Source: Zygnema cylindricum | Taxonomy: Eukaryota; Streptophyta; Zygnematophyceae; Zygnematales; Zygnemataceae | Length of the DNA: 64,000 nucleotides | Assembly (NCBI GenBank): GCA_037447655.1 | Contig: JBBHKE010002906.1 | Coordinates: 1-64,000 of the forward strand | Reading direction: 5' to 3' | Part shown: positions 1-11,217 of the stretch, in pieces | Layout: every line of letters begins with the position of its first letter | Numbering within the stretch: the first letter of the stretch is position 1 | The notes under the pieces: generated by a model | Database searches by the model: none | What the model saw: only the letters and a program-made list of their open reading frames with translations | What the model was told of the DNA's origin: nothing | Translations under genes and position numbers: made by a program

Positions 1-52
1 CACGTGGCCCTCGTAATAGGAGATTACGCTGGACCCATGCCAGAGCCAGATA
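1..52 (+). CDS. Partial exon at window edge
   Basis: The reading frame is open from position 1 and ends at a GTACGT donor at 53. It leaves one base (A), which with the AG opening the next exon makes a Lys codon and keeps the frame. The peptide contains GDYAGPMPEP and resembles no known domain. It may be the stretch between signal peptide and LRR N-cap. The exon is chosen only from the donor and the phase fit. Confidence 0.4.
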
Positions 53-3000
53 GTACGTTTTCCTCTCCTTTGACTTTCTTTTGCTCGCCTTTTTTTTTTA
101 AGCTATGCAATGCTTGTCTTCACACGTGTGAATATCGCCCCGATTCGCACCTATATCGCCCCGATTCTCTCCTCCGTCTGTCTTTTGCAGAGTCGGCGCT
201 GGAGGCGGTAAAGGCGGCCCTCGAGAACCAGGAGCGATTTCCAGAAATTCGTTGTTATGCGGATACATACGGTCCCTTCAAATGCGACGATTCCGGTCGC
301 GTTTATAATATGTGAGTGGCTGGCGGTGATTGGATTTCTCTCAATGATTGCAGTTTGACTTTTCGCCGTGGATTTCCCTCTGACTTGCGGACTGCATTCG
401 GATTGGTTGGCTGCGTGCGCTGAGCTACACCGCGTATCGCTATTAGTGTTAATGTTTTTTTTGGCCACTTAAAACATCTTTTCTCCGTACACAATTATCG
501 GATTATGGATCTGACGGATGCGATTGAAAGGTAGGATTCTCACCTTCCGATTCTTGGTCTCCATCTGAAAACCGGACACGTTTGCATGGAGAAAATGTGT
601 TCTAATCGGCTAAAAAAACATTAAAAAAAAAATCGCCACTTAGGACATATTTTCTCCGTACACACTTATCCGATTTTCAAGTTGAGACCGCCAATCGGTA
701 GCTGAGAATCTTAACTTTCAATCGCAGCCGTGAGATTCACAATCGGACAACGTGTGTACGGAGAAAAAATGTTTTAAGAGACGAAAAAACAACACTAATA
801 GTGATTCGCGGTGTTCTGGATTATTAGATCGACGCTTGGGCGGTGGCGCGAGAGTTGTAAATGGACCGAAGGGATTGAAAGCTGGCTTGAAATTGAAGGG
901 ATTGCACCATTTTGAATATTTAATGAAACATGTGTAGGAAAAAAAAACTAAATTCCCTTGTGAGTTTTGAAATCTAGTTTTGTTGCCATAAAAACAAATT
1001 ATTTTGGTTTATGGTAGTTGCGCCGGTCGATTTAAAATTGATTCCAAAATTTCGTTCAAAAGAACTGATTTTTTCTTGAAGCGGTCTGAACTTTGAAGTT
1101 CCATAACATTTTTTTTTTTTTGTGTGTTTTTTAAATTACTACCCTCGTTTGTTTTGTGTGTATGAAAACGGCTTTTTCCCAGTCCAGTATTCTGTCCAAA
1201 TAAAAGATTGCTGCTTTATTTTGCGTCAATTTTTTATATATCTTTGAAAAGCTTTAACTTCCAATTTTAGGAGAAATATCTGAATTTTGGTCCGTGCCAT
1301 AATTTGGATTTTCCCGTAAACATTGAAGGAATTTTTCCAAACGGCGCTAAAAGGAATGCTTTACATATAACAGTAACTTTTTGGTTCAAAACTTCCAACC
1401 CGTGTCAGCTAGGCAATAGGGGGAGACATGAGAGTTGAGAGGGAGGGTAGAGAGGGAGTTGGCAACACACGAGAGGGGGGTGAAGATATCACTTTGGGTA
1501 TACGCGAGAGGGGAAGGGGGGGAGGTTGGTCGAGTTATAAGGAACGGACTCGTTCAGCGAAAGAAGGGAGAGGGCTGCAGAATGGTGCAGAAAGGACTGA
1601 GGGGGCCCATTGCGGCGGAAATCGGCAACTTAACGCGACTGACAGACCTGTGAGTGAAAATCAGGAGAAGGGATGCAGCTCATAGGCAAAAAGGATATAA
1701 AAGCAAGTGAAGGATAAAATCAACAACGTTAATCGAAGTTTAAACTTTTACTTTCAAGCTTTTGGTTGTTGGTCATCAAAATGGAGGATAAGAGGGATGG
1801 AGGTTAAGTCGGAGTTGGGAAGTTATTACATTTTAACATATAGTTTGTTGTTCTATTTTCCTTTTCTCTTTTCGGTAAAAAAATTGATTTTTCAAGGTTT
1901 GCCTGCTTAAAATTATTAGCAAAGACCATCCTTTTGGTTTCCATGTATGATTATTTTCGCTTTGGAGCTAGATTGTACAGTTCAACATAGAATTGGGCAA
2001 AGATAAGTGGAGTATAGATTATCAAAGGGATAGACCGAGATTTTTTTTTTCTTAGAGAGGAATCTGGATACGTATCCCAGTCAAAAAAAAAAAAATCATT
2101 TCTTATGATTCGGTTGGGTATATAAATACGAAACGTCTCAGGATTCATGCCATTTTTAGGGTTGAACATGCTCTTTTTGCTGATGAATTATGAAGCTGTC
2201 CATCTAACGAGCTAGGAGGCGTTGGCGGGGAGGTTTTCTGGGGTGGGTTTAAAAAATGTGCCAGATATCTAGGCATGAACTATTTGACTGGAGACATTCC
2301 ATCGTCCATCGGTCAACTGAAATCTCTTGAAAGATTGTAAGTCAATATTTTTTTTTTCATTCTGAAAATGCAAATTAAATTTATCAGTGTATTGTGAACT
2401 TACATTTTCTTCTGGTGTTGTATTCTTTGAAACAGTTTTGAGATTGTTCTTTTTTTTTACATTTTTTTTTATCTTACGTCTTTGATTTGAATTTAGAAAA
2501 ATGATTTTCTAAATTTTTTCTTTCATTTAGATTTTTTATTTGGAAACAAATGAAAGCTTTTCAATCATTCTGAAATCCCTTTTTTTCCACTTTGTTTTCA
2601 GGTTTGATTTCCTCTATTTTCCAGTTTTTTGTTTGAAATAAAAAAAATCCCAAAAGTTTATAATTGTATGTCGTAGGTGGAATGTGGTCAGGAGAAAAGT
2701 CATAATGAAATGTTTTACAATAAGACCGTCAACCGTCACAGTTGGTGACATTGACGTTGCATGTCGCACGACGTAGACAAAATTGCAATTTGAGATTTTT
2801 GTCGTATCTGGGTAGCTAAGACCACCAAGACGCCCATAGGGCAGACTAATTGGAAGGAATTTGGATATGGTGGGGACTTGGTGGGTGGAGATATTCGGTA
2901 TCACAGATATTTACATGACAACCTCTTGAATGCGAGCATTCCATCATCCATCGTTAAATTGACGTCCCTCAAAATCCTGTAAGGCACACTCGTCGAAACG

Positions 3001-3290
3001 GCTATGGCATGCATCAACTATGTGCTACAGATGTTCATTTTTCGTTGCGCAAGGTATTTCACAAAATGTAGATCGTAAGAATCGTAGTCGCCTAATAGTT
3101 GTGAGTTCTTATTCCATGGTACTTAAATATTCTTTTTAAATTTAAAGGAAAGTAAAAATGTGCATATATATTTTTTTGAATTTATACACAAACATCATAT
3201 ATTAACATATTCATATGTATGGATGCCTAAATATAATCGTATATATAGCTATATGTATTTTACACATGTGAAAATCTACGCACATATATG

Positions 3291-3324
<34 letters not shown>

Positions 3325-4495
3325 CATTTAACATGTTTAGAGCATTGGATTTTAGGTTTTTTTTTGGCAATTACTTTTTAGTCTCGCATAGACGTATCAA
3401 TTTAAATCATTTAATGGAATCAGATAAACATGTATATGTGCACTCGTAAAAAGTTACTTAATATATTAAGTATTATGTTGTGTATGTGGTTTACAAACCA
3501 GGTTTGTTTGTATAACTAAATCGTGTCCTTATCAAAAAATCATCCTCGATCTATTGTCTTCAGTCTATGTTAACTAAAAAGCATTTGGAGGGCGGTGAGG
3601 TGGACAGGTGGATAAACACATGGAAGCCGAGTGGAGGCAGTCCATTTCCGTCATTTATCTGTCAGATGTCGTCACTCGAAATTTTGTAAGGTACATGACA
3701 CGATGATGACGTCAAGGATAAATGTACTTTGCATATTTTTTTGGTTGCAAAAACTGTTTCACCATATTGTAGATTGTACCAATCATTGTTCTTTAATAGT
3801 TAGTGTTGGCAGTGTTATTGAGAATGTAAGTATCTTCTTTTGATTTTTTCAAGTTTTTCATTTTAAAAATGTAAGATCGATACTTCAATGACGTTCTGTT
3901 CTTAATAGGTCATTTCGGAGGACTACGGAACAAAGGAAGTTTTATTTTAAGTTTTTGTTGTCAATATGTGACTTTTTTTTTTGAAGTTATGATTTTCCTT
4001 TACATGTTGATCTTTATCGCTATTATTCTGCTTACAATTTAGAAATTAAAATTATGAAATTTATGTGATGTGTTTGAGGAAGTGGGGAGAAAGGTAGTGA
4101 TTGTGAACAAAAAAGATGTGATGTGAAATCATTGTAATCTGCAATTGTTTTTTTTCCCTCCCATTTTAGTGGGCTTTACTGATAATTGGTTTCACGGATA
4201 GTTGTTTGTCTGTTTTATGATTTTTTCCATTAAACCACTTGAAAGGGAATATTTTTTGCGAAATAAGGTCAAAAGGAGGGGAGCAAAAGGCAGTATACAA
4301 ATGTACAAACGTGTTTTATTATATATATACGTTGAATATATGGGCGGGAGATAGAACTAAGTAGTCATTGTTTTGATCTTTGACATCCTAGTGTAAGGCA
4401 TTTAACAGTTTTTATTTAATCTAATTTGATTTTTGCCATCCATTTATAAGACCTTTCCTTTATAAGTAATGTAAACGAGTTTTGTATAGTCCATG

Positions 4496-4534
<39 letters not shown>

Positions 4535-7500
4535 AAAAAATAAAATTCCAAAAATTTATACTCAATTTTCTATTGGTTTGTAACCTTTCAGTGGTACTAA
4601 TCGAAATGCATTTGGGGGGGGTGGAGGGAGAGGGAGGGTTGATGGGGTGACTATGCCACGTGTCATAGAATTCTAGAACGATTCCTGGTTACTGGAAGCA
4701 TTCCGTCGTGCATCGGTCAAATGACATCCCTCCTAGGATTGTGAGACTCGTGACTCAGGCAACAACTATTTACAATAAGCAATGCTGATTTTTTGTTGCA
4801 AAATATGGTCCAAACGTTGTGGATTGTAAGAATCATAATTTGTTAGTGGATTAAAATTTGCAAGATGATTGAAAGTATATGTATATCTATATATGTGTGT
4901 ATGTAAATACATATTATTATGTTTATACACAAAAGTGTGATATACATTGTATATATATAAAATTGCTTTTTTCTCATGTATATTGTTTTCAAGTGGTTTT
5001 TTTTAGAAAAACATTTTTTTTAATGACTTTTCAAACTTTAGTGAATTATTAGAACATCTTAATAAAAGATGCATTTTTGAAAACCCCAAAAATGAACTAG
5101 TGGACTGCAGCATATGTGGTTTACAAATTGAGTTGGAATATACCGTCCAATTCTTATAATTCAATTTTCTTTATAATGGCAACAATTTTCATGTAACTTT
5201 ATGGTGTGCATTTCATTTTTTAAAAGTGGGCGATCAAATTCATCAGTTAAACTTCAAAATTCACGAACAATTATGGTGATCAAATTTTGTAAGGCCCATG
5301 TTGAAAGAGGTACTTTCCGTACATATTAACTGGAAACCATTTGGGAGGGCTGTGGGGTTTGGTGGGGTGGTCACACTTGTGACGTGTGTTACAGAGACCT
5401 ATCTGGCAACCAGTTGACTGGACCCATTCCGTCGTCCATCGGTCAAATGACATCCCTCACAGGATTGTAAGACACGTGACACTATGGTTATATTAAAGAT
5501 AAATTTGTTATACATATTTTTATGGTTTGGTACAAAAAGCATTCCACCATATCATAGAATGCATCAATTATAGTTCTCTAATGGTTGAGAGGTGGAAAAG
5601 TAATTGCAAGCATCTTTTAAATTTTCTGTGGCGTTTCGTTTTGAAAAATTGAAGTTTGACTCTCTTACTTATCCGCTATTGTTTTTCGAAAGAAACGTCT
5701 TGATTTGAAGGAAAAGAATGAAACTAGAACAATTATTACCTTTCATTCTACGGTCGATGTTTGAGAGTTTTCTTTTGTGAAATTGTGACTTCCTACATGC
5801 GTATGCATATGTAGGGTGAATACACATATATCTGATAGGTACAAGATAGTAAATAATCACTTAAGCGGAAGCATAATAAACATCACCACAAAAGAAGAGA
5901 GATTCGGCCGAAGTCCATAATATTCAACCAAAAGGTTTTCCTCAAACATACAAAAGATCTTTCACTCATTCACTCTGTCTAAATCTCTCTGACGAACTCT
6001 ACCGCTTAATTACACTCCTAACTCTTACGCTAACTGGCATAAGGACACATCAGAGTACACGGCACATAAAACGTGCCTTACCATCTCTTCATAACAATGT
6101 GTTTTTAAAACGTTGTCATTGTCATTGTCAATGTTCTTCAATGGTAGCTCCTCAAAACTTAGTGAGTCGCCAAAACAGCCTTAGTAAAGATACATTTTTA
6201 AGAACCCAGAAAATGTTCGAGTGCAATACTTTTTGTACGTGGTTTAAAACTTGTGCTCGTTTGTGTTATTACTTCTAGAAATCAAGTGGGGTTTTTAAAG
6301 AAGAAGTGTTTCATGTAAGCTTGTGCTACCCATTTCAATTCGCAACTGATAGATTTCATCAATCTAACGGTTACAACTCAAATTCCACGTGAAATTGTTT
6401 TTTCAAGTTTTGTAAGGCCGATGTTGGATAAAAACCCTACAAAGTGCTTACCAAGAAGTCATTCTGATTCTTATTTTGGTGTAACTTTTCGATTCATAGC
6501 AATCGGATATCCTTTGGGGAGGGGTTGGTGGGCTGGGATGGCCGGTGTTTCAGAGGTCTAAGCAACAACCAACTGGGTGGAAGCATTCCATCTTCAATTG
6601 GGCAACTGGCATCTCTCGAAAGATTGTAAGCAACGTGACATCATGATTATGTTACGCATCAAATAAATACTAAAAATATTGATCGTTTGTTACAACAAAC
6701 ATTACAAAAGTTCTTCTGTCACTCATTCACTCTGTCTAAATCTCCCAACTCTACCGCTTACTCATATTTATTTGGTTTTTCACTTTGAAAAACCTAGTTT
6801 GATTTTTCACATATTTTAAGTACTAATATTTTCGAGAAAAATGCCTTTATCAAAGGAATTTTATCGTTTGAGGATTTGCGTATGTTGACCTTTCTATTTT
6901 TTTTCGTTCTCCTTATGTTCGAGAAAAGTATAAATAGAATAAACGAGTTGAAGAAAACGCGTGTGAACAAAAACTATGAGGTGACAAAAAACTGCGATTT
7001 GCGATTGTTTCCTTTTCCTCCCTTTATTCTTGGGTTTAATTCTTAACTTGTTTTGAAAATTAGTAAGTTTTGTTTTTTCTTAAACCATTTGAAATATAAT
7101 AATTTTTTTGACGAATGGAGGAAAATCTTATGGGAGGGGTGGAAGGGGTAGGATTTGAATGAAACATACTACTTTTTACTTGTGTAGATAAAGTATATAT
7201 ACATTTGTTATGCATTTCTTTTATTTTTTTTAAGTCGACAAACGTTGTCATTGTCATTGTCAATGTTCTTCAATGGTAGCTCCTCGAAATTTAATGAGTC
7301 GCCAAAACAACCTTAGAAAAGGTACATTTTTAAGAACCCAGAAAATGTTCCAATGCAATACTTTTTGTACGTGGTTTAAAACTTCTGCTCGTTTGTGTTA
7401 TCAATTCTAAAAATCAAGTTGGCTTTTAAAGACGAAATGTTTCATGTAAGCTTGTGCTTCACATTTCAATTCGCAGCTAATAGATTTTCATCAATCTAAC

Positions 7501-9552
7501 AGTTACAACTCAATGGCCACGTGAAACTGTTTTTCTCAAGTTTTGTAAGGCCGATGTTGGATAAAAACCCTACAAAGTGCTTATCAAGAAGTCATACTGA
7601 TTCTTATTTTGGTGTTCAATTCATAGTAATCGGATATCAATTGAGGAGGAGTTGGTGGGTTGGGGATGCCCTGGTGTCTCAGATATCTAAATAATAACCA
7701 GCTGGGTGGAAGCATTTTTTCTTCAATTGGGCAATTGGCATCTCTCCAATCCTTGTAAGAAACATGGCATCATGATTATGTCACGCATCAAATAAATACT
7801 TCAGGTGTTGATCTTTTGTTACAACGAATATTTTACCTCATTGTAGATTGTAACAATGATATTTCGCTGGTAGTTGAGGGTTGGCAAAATAATTGATAAA
7901 CTATTTAGCTCGTTTGCTTCAGGTTTGTATTGTAGAAAAAGAAGTTAGAATATGATGCTAGTTTCTAGAGTTCAAATCAGGATTTGATATTCTTATGTAA
8001 GTGAAATTCAAGATTGTGCGAAGAATGAACAAGAAGAATGTACCCTTAAAAATCTTTGCATGTGAAGGATATGAATTTTTTGTTTCTACTTGTCTAAAAT
8101 TATATTCATTTTATCATTTATTTTTCTTACCACCAAATGAGCAGTTCGTTTGTAGTGACTATAAAGAACAAAGAATTCCCTTTTTTAGACCGTTGATATG
8201 AAATTCATGGCTTGCCAAGTAATTTCTTTTTTGATTGAGTGAATATATTTACAGTGATATTTCCTCCAACTATTTTACCGGGGAGTGTATAAACATCACT
8301 GAGAATTGGAAAATTTTTTATTCAAGAAACAATTGCTTCTCAAATTGTGGATGGCAACGAGGAGATAGCGATTGTGAAGCGTTTTGTAATGCGACCCAAC
8401 CAGAGGGGCCTTGTGGGGGAGGCGGTATTTGCACCAATGGTACGGACGGGATATCTCGCACGTGTACATGCTATGAGGGATACAACAAGGACGCCAACAA
8501 GTACATTTGCAAACGTATGCTCTCTTTTGGCAAAATGTGCATAGGAATGAATGTTTACACCGTGGAAACAACAATGGATTGTCTTGTTTTTCTTCTCCCT
8601 TTTCTCATGCTTGTTAATTCCAATGAACGACATACGAAAATTTCTTTGTGCATGACATTGATTTTTTGGTCAATAAAGTTCTTAGTAAAGAAAAACGTAA
8701 AAGAACTTTATAAGCCAGAAGCTTTTATTGAATGAGGTATCTCTATTTACTTGAATTGCAAAAAATACTTGTAGGATTTAATTTGTATGCTCTTTATTCC
8801 ATAACAAAATCACCGCAATTAGAAAATACGAATAGGAAATTTTATTTTGAATGATTGAAGTAAATACCATAGTTTTGGAATTTGGTGGTGCGTAAAGTAT
8901 TCTTAGTGTTACTTTCACTTCTTGTATTTTTTTAGACGGGAAAAAATCGACGTTTAAAAAACGTTTCAGGCTCCATCTCAAAAGGATATGATGTCCAATT
9001 TTGATGATGGAAAATCTTGATGTTTGTATTATAATTTTAGTAGAAAATGCCCACCCTGGAAAAAACAGTTTTATCGCCAGAATTTGGCCCCCATTCTTTT
9101 CACCAGAAATCTTAGACATATAAACTAAATGTCAAATATTCGTCATTTGCAGAGAACTTTTTTTAACAAAAAAGATATATGGAAATTATTCGTGAAATTT
9201 TTGACAAACACTTTGTAGGTTCATAAGAAAAGGAAACGAAGGGAGTTCAAAAGATTAGGACGATACTAAAATCCGCAGAAAAATAATATTTTTAACGGAA
9301 AGGGCCAATAGAACAGGAATTATCGGGCCTAATGATAATGAAAACAAGAATTATAAGAATAGTTCTTATATAAGTCGTTTTAGGAACGTTGAATGGGTTC
9401 GAAATGCCTTCAAGGAGCATAGAATATCAACTTTTGCTAACTTTTGAATTTTAGAGGCTTTCAATGTTCTCAAAATTGTGTGAATAGTTGGTATGCTTTT
9501 GAGTACCATGTACATATCACATACAGCAAGAAAGGCATAAAATGTACTTATC

Positions 9553-9605
<53 letters not shown>

Positions 9606-10573
9606 GAATTCCGACTAATTGCAAGTTGATGAGATGTTGATGTTGCACACATAAACATTAAGTGAATTCATCTCTAACTTTGCCATTTCCTCCACCATTG
9701 TCTCCTTCCCCGTCACCTTCTCCAACTTTTCCACCTACCCAACCGCCACCTTCTCCACCTTCTCCCCCATCACCTGCTCCACCTTCTCCATCTACACCTC
9801 CATCACCTCCTTCACCTTTTCCACCTATCCTCCCACCAGCTCCTCCACCTTCCATCCCACCATCTGCTCCACCTTCACCACCTCCTCGCCCACCACCTCC
9901 TTCACCTCCTCCACCCCCCCCCCCACCATCTCCTCCTCCTCCCCCGCCACCTCCTCCACCTTCGCCACCTCCTCGCCCACCACCTCCTTCACCTTCTCCA
10001 CCTCCCCCCCCACCACCTCCTCCACCTCCCCCCCCACCACCTCCTCCACCTTCGCCACCTCCTCGCCCACCACCTCCTCCACCTCCTTGCCCGGTACCTC
10101 CTTCTACTTTGCCAAATAAAGCCTTCAATAAAACAGTGTTATACCAAAGCAGTGTGATGTCCGGGTGTACAAACTGCCAACCAAGGAATATTGTGGACGG
10201 CAAAATTCCTCGAAAAGGAAAATTTTCAACCTCTGAGTGCACTACAACTCAAGTAGAGAGCAGCACCCCATATGTGGTGATTGATCTCAAGGTTGTGCAT
10301 TGTATTCAATATGTATTGTTGTATAGCCGATCCGATAACAACACAAAAGCTGTTTATGAGTACTTCAATAACGTTGAGGTTTGGGTTAGCACAGTTTCTC
10401 AATATTTTAACAGTTCAGCCCAATGTGGAGAATCAAATGTTTACAATTATACAAATAACGGACTCGCATATCCATTTCGAAAAAACTGTGGCGGAATGGG
10501 TGGTCGTTGGTTGTGGGTTAGAGCGATGAAAAACACTGAGTTAACTTTGTGCGAAGTGGAAGTATACGCATAA
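1..10573 (+). CDS. Secreted LRR / EGF-like / Pro-rich / F-type lectin-like protein (multi-exon, 5' incomplete)
   Basis: Inferred join: 1-52, 191-311, 1581-1649, 2265-2336, 2907-2978, 3608-3685, 4669-4740, 5395-5466, 6554-6625, 7683-7754, 8255-8514, 9663-10573. It totals 1923 nt and stays in frame to a TAA at 10571. All introns are GT-AG. Domains in order are a plant-type LRR N-cap (Cys pair, then GRV), about nine 24-residue LRRs of the LxGxIPSSIGQL type, a Cys-rich EGF-like segment, a Pro/Ser stalk of about 140 residues, and a C-terminal F-type lectin (fucolectin/discoidin-like) domain. No kinase or transmembrane segment follows, so the product is probably secreted or wall-associated. A likely role is glycan or peptide recognition in the extracellular matrix, which is inference. 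The signal peptide and start codon must lie before position 1. Exon 3608-3685 is degenerate and may be skipped; all LRR introns are phase 2, so skipping keeps the frame. Confidence 0.82.
191..311 (+). CDS. LRR N-terminal cap exon
   Basis: The exon runs from a TTTTGCAG acceptor to a GTGAGT donor. It encodes an ALEAVKAALENQ helix, then C-Y-A-D-T-Y-G-P-F-K-C and GRVYN. This is the plant LRRNT pattern (ALL-x-FK, paired Cys, GRV before the first repeat). It ends in phase 2, like every later LRR exon. Confidence 0.75.
428..813. mobile_element. MITE with long terminal inverted repeats, CACCGCG family (intronic)
   Basis: The left end CACCGCGTATCGCTATTAG and the right end, read in reverse, CACCGCGAATCACTATTAG match. 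The inverted similarity continues inward about 110 bp through TTAAAACAT, TCTCCGTACACA and GCGATTGAAAG. It is flanked by TA on the left and TT on the right, consistent with a decayed TA target duplication of the Tc1/mariner type. It lies in the intron between the LRR cap and the first LRR, and carries no transposase. Confidence 0.7.
1581..1649 (+). CDS. LRR exon 1 (69 nt)
   Basis: A GGGCTGCAG acceptor and GTGAGT donor bound 69 nt in phase 2. It encodes MVQKGLRGPIAAEIGNLTRL, continuing TDL. The GPI...EIGNLTRL core is a plant-type LRR. It is one codon shorter than the others, as is common for a first repeat. Confidence 0.78.
2265..2336 (+). CDS. LRR exon 2 (72 nt)
   Basis: An AG acceptor at 2264 and GTAAGT donor at 2337 bound exactly 72 nt in phase 2. 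It encodes YLGMNYLTGDIPSSIGQLKS, continuing LERL, a canonical 24-residue LRR. Confidence 0.88.
2907..2978 (+). CDS. LRR exon 3 (72 nt)
   Basis: A TCACAG acceptor and GTAAGG donor bound 72 nt in phase 2. It encodes an LRR with LHDNLLNASIPSSIVKLTSL. N and IPSSI are kept; the usual G before IP is S. Confidence 0.85.
3294..3321. repeat. (CA)n microsatellite in an LRR intron
   Basis: About fourteen CA dinucleotides lie in the intron between LRR exons 3 and 4. Confidence 0.9.
3608..3685 (+). CDS. Degenerate LRR exon
   Basis: A GGACAG acceptor and GTAAGG donor bound 78 nt. Only the second half, PFPSFICQMSSLEIL, is LRR-like; the first half has lost the LxLxxN core. An alternative acceptor at 3640 would give a 45-nt exon in the same phase. 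Upstream G-rich DNA and downstream intron sequence match the other LRR units, so this is a member of the tandem array that is decaying or being skipped. Confidence 0.5.
4498..4532. repeat. (TA)n microsatellite in an LRR intron
   Basis: A pure AT dinucleotide run in the intron upstream of the exon at 4669. Confidence 0.9.
4605..4650 (+). promoter_or_regulatory. G-rich intronic tract before LRR acceptor
   Basis: An eight-G run followed by GGG, GGG and GGG blocks with short spacers lies just before the exon at 4669. Similar tracts lie near 3588, 5343, 6514, 7643 and 2227, each 20-60 nt before an LRR acceptor. It fits the G3+N1-7 quadruplex pattern. A splicing role is inference. Confidence 0.45.
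4669..4740 (+). CDS. LRR exon (72 nt)
   Basis: A CATAG acceptor and GTGAGA donor bound 72 nt in phase 2. It encodes an LRR with TGSIPSCIGQMTSL. The first half (ILERFLV) is diverged from LxLxxNxL. Confidence 0.8.
5395..5466 (+). CDS. LRR exon (72 nt)
   Basis: A TTACAG acceptor and GTAAGA donor bound 72 nt in phase 2. It encodes DLSGNQLTGPIPSSIGQMTS, continuing LTGL, the most canonical repeat of the array. Confidence 0.9.
6554..6625 (+). CDS. LRR exon (72 nt), duplicated unit copy 1
   Basis: A GTTTCAG acceptor and GTAAGC donor bound 72 nt in phase 2. It encodes GLSNNQLGGSIPSSIGQLAS, continuing LERL. Confidence 0.9.
7683..7754 (+). CDS. LRR exon (72 nt), duplicated unit copy 2
   Basis: A GTCTCAG acceptor and GTAAGA donor bound 72 nt in phase 2. 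It encodes YLNNNQLGGSIFSSIGQLAS, continuing LQSL. It is a close copy of the exon 1129 bp upstream, with IP changed to IF. Confidence 0.88.
8255..8514 (+). CDS. LRR C-terminal cap plus EGF-like exon
   Basis: The acceptor is TTTACAG and the donor GTATGC; the exon enters in phase 2 and leaves in phase 1. It starts DISSNYFTGECINIT, a last half-LRR, then a Cys-rich segment (NCFSNCG, DCEAFC). The CGGGGIC...CTCYEGY stretch with a final Cys follows the EGF pattern. Several N-x-S/T sites suggest glycosylation. This is the transition from LRR solenoid to stalk. Confidence 0.82.
8515..9662 (+). other. Intron, 1148 bp, no gene seen
   Basis: AT-rich sequence between the EGF-like exon and the stalk/lectin exon, ending in TTAAG before 9663. 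It contains an AT microsatellite at 9567-9602 and no other recognisable element. Confidence 0.6.
9567..9602. repeat. (AT)n microsatellite
   Basis: An AT dinucleotide run after a poly-A tract, near the 3' end of the intron. Confidence 0.9.
9663..10573 (+). CDS. Pro-rich stalk plus F-type lectin-like domain exon
   Basis: An AG acceptor at 9661-9662 gives TG, which joins the C left by the previous exon as a Leu codon and keeps the frame. About 140 residues of PPSPPPP-type repeat follow, like the hydroxyproline-rich stalks of algal and plant wall proteins. A domain of about 145 residues then carries F-type lectin hallmarks: NIVDGK, a Cys-containing STSECTTT, YVVIDL, SRSD, VEVWVS, CGE, a late Cys before GGRWLWV, and the terminal LTLCEVEVYA. 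The fucose-binding H...RxDx4R/K set is not exact (RSDNNTK is one residue short), so ligand and fucose specificity are uncertain. The stop is TAA. Confidence 0.82.
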
Positions 10574-11217
10574 GAAAATTTTTAAAATAAGTGGGAAGTT
10601 TATTTATAGATGACAATTGATAGATAAGGAAGAATTGGCGATTAAGTCAGTATAATGGCGTTTGGGTCCAGGCCGATTTGAATCGGTTCAGGTGGAAGAT
10701 ATTATAGACGAAAAGAAAAATTATGTGTTGGTCTATAGGAGAGGTTTTTGAAATTTGACTTTGTCTTTAGTGCGAGTGACTTATTTAGTGGGTAGACGTT
10801 AGGTTTGTATGTCATGTGCTTAGAATTTTCAGACTTGTAGAGATTGGTCAAGAATTTTTTAGGCGACTCATCTCACAAAGGTCAATTAAAGTATTTATTT
10901 ATGTCTGTCGTTGGACATTCATCTATTAATCTGTTGAAAACCTTTGCAAATCGTGCAGATTCTATTTTCATCATTTTTAATGATTTTTTCCTTTGCATAA
11001 TTTTGTTATTTCAGTCTCATCAACCAAACAAAATGTTTAGGTTATTGGCCCAAATTCATCTAAAGGAGTTAAATCTGATGATGGGGAATGGTTAAGTGTG
11101 CATATTAAACAAACAACAAGTTTATGCAACAATTGGAAACCTGCATCCCGGGACCAACTAACATATCAGACCATCCATGGATCTTGGGTTGTGCCCATTC
11201 GCCATTTTGAACACCAG
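10574..11217. other. Downstream region, no gene seen
   Basis: Likely 3' UTR and intergenic DNA after the lectin exon. I see no repeat or coding signal that can be supported. Confidence 0.5.

Larger units (their letters stand above)
6114..7840 (+). repeat. Two tandem copies of a 1129-bp exon-plus-intron unit
   Basis: Sequence from about 6114 repeats from 7243 with constant offset 1129. It includes the TTGTCATTGTCATTGTCAAT block, the CAAGTTTTGTAAGGCCGATG block, the LRR exon (6554 and 7683) and the intron start after it. The copies are highly similar in intron as well as exon, so this is the youngest LRR duplication in the gene. Confidence 0.85.

Noticed and set aside
8001-8201. Short ORF upstream of the EGF-like exon as an extra exon
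   Set aside because: It lacks an LRR or EGF pattern and correct splice phase; the exon at 8255 joins directly to 7754 in phase.
9658-10242. Long minus-strand Gly-rich ORF opposite the lectin exon
   Set aside because: It is the antisense of the Pro-codon repeat. The plus frame has the domain, the splice phase and a sensible stop.
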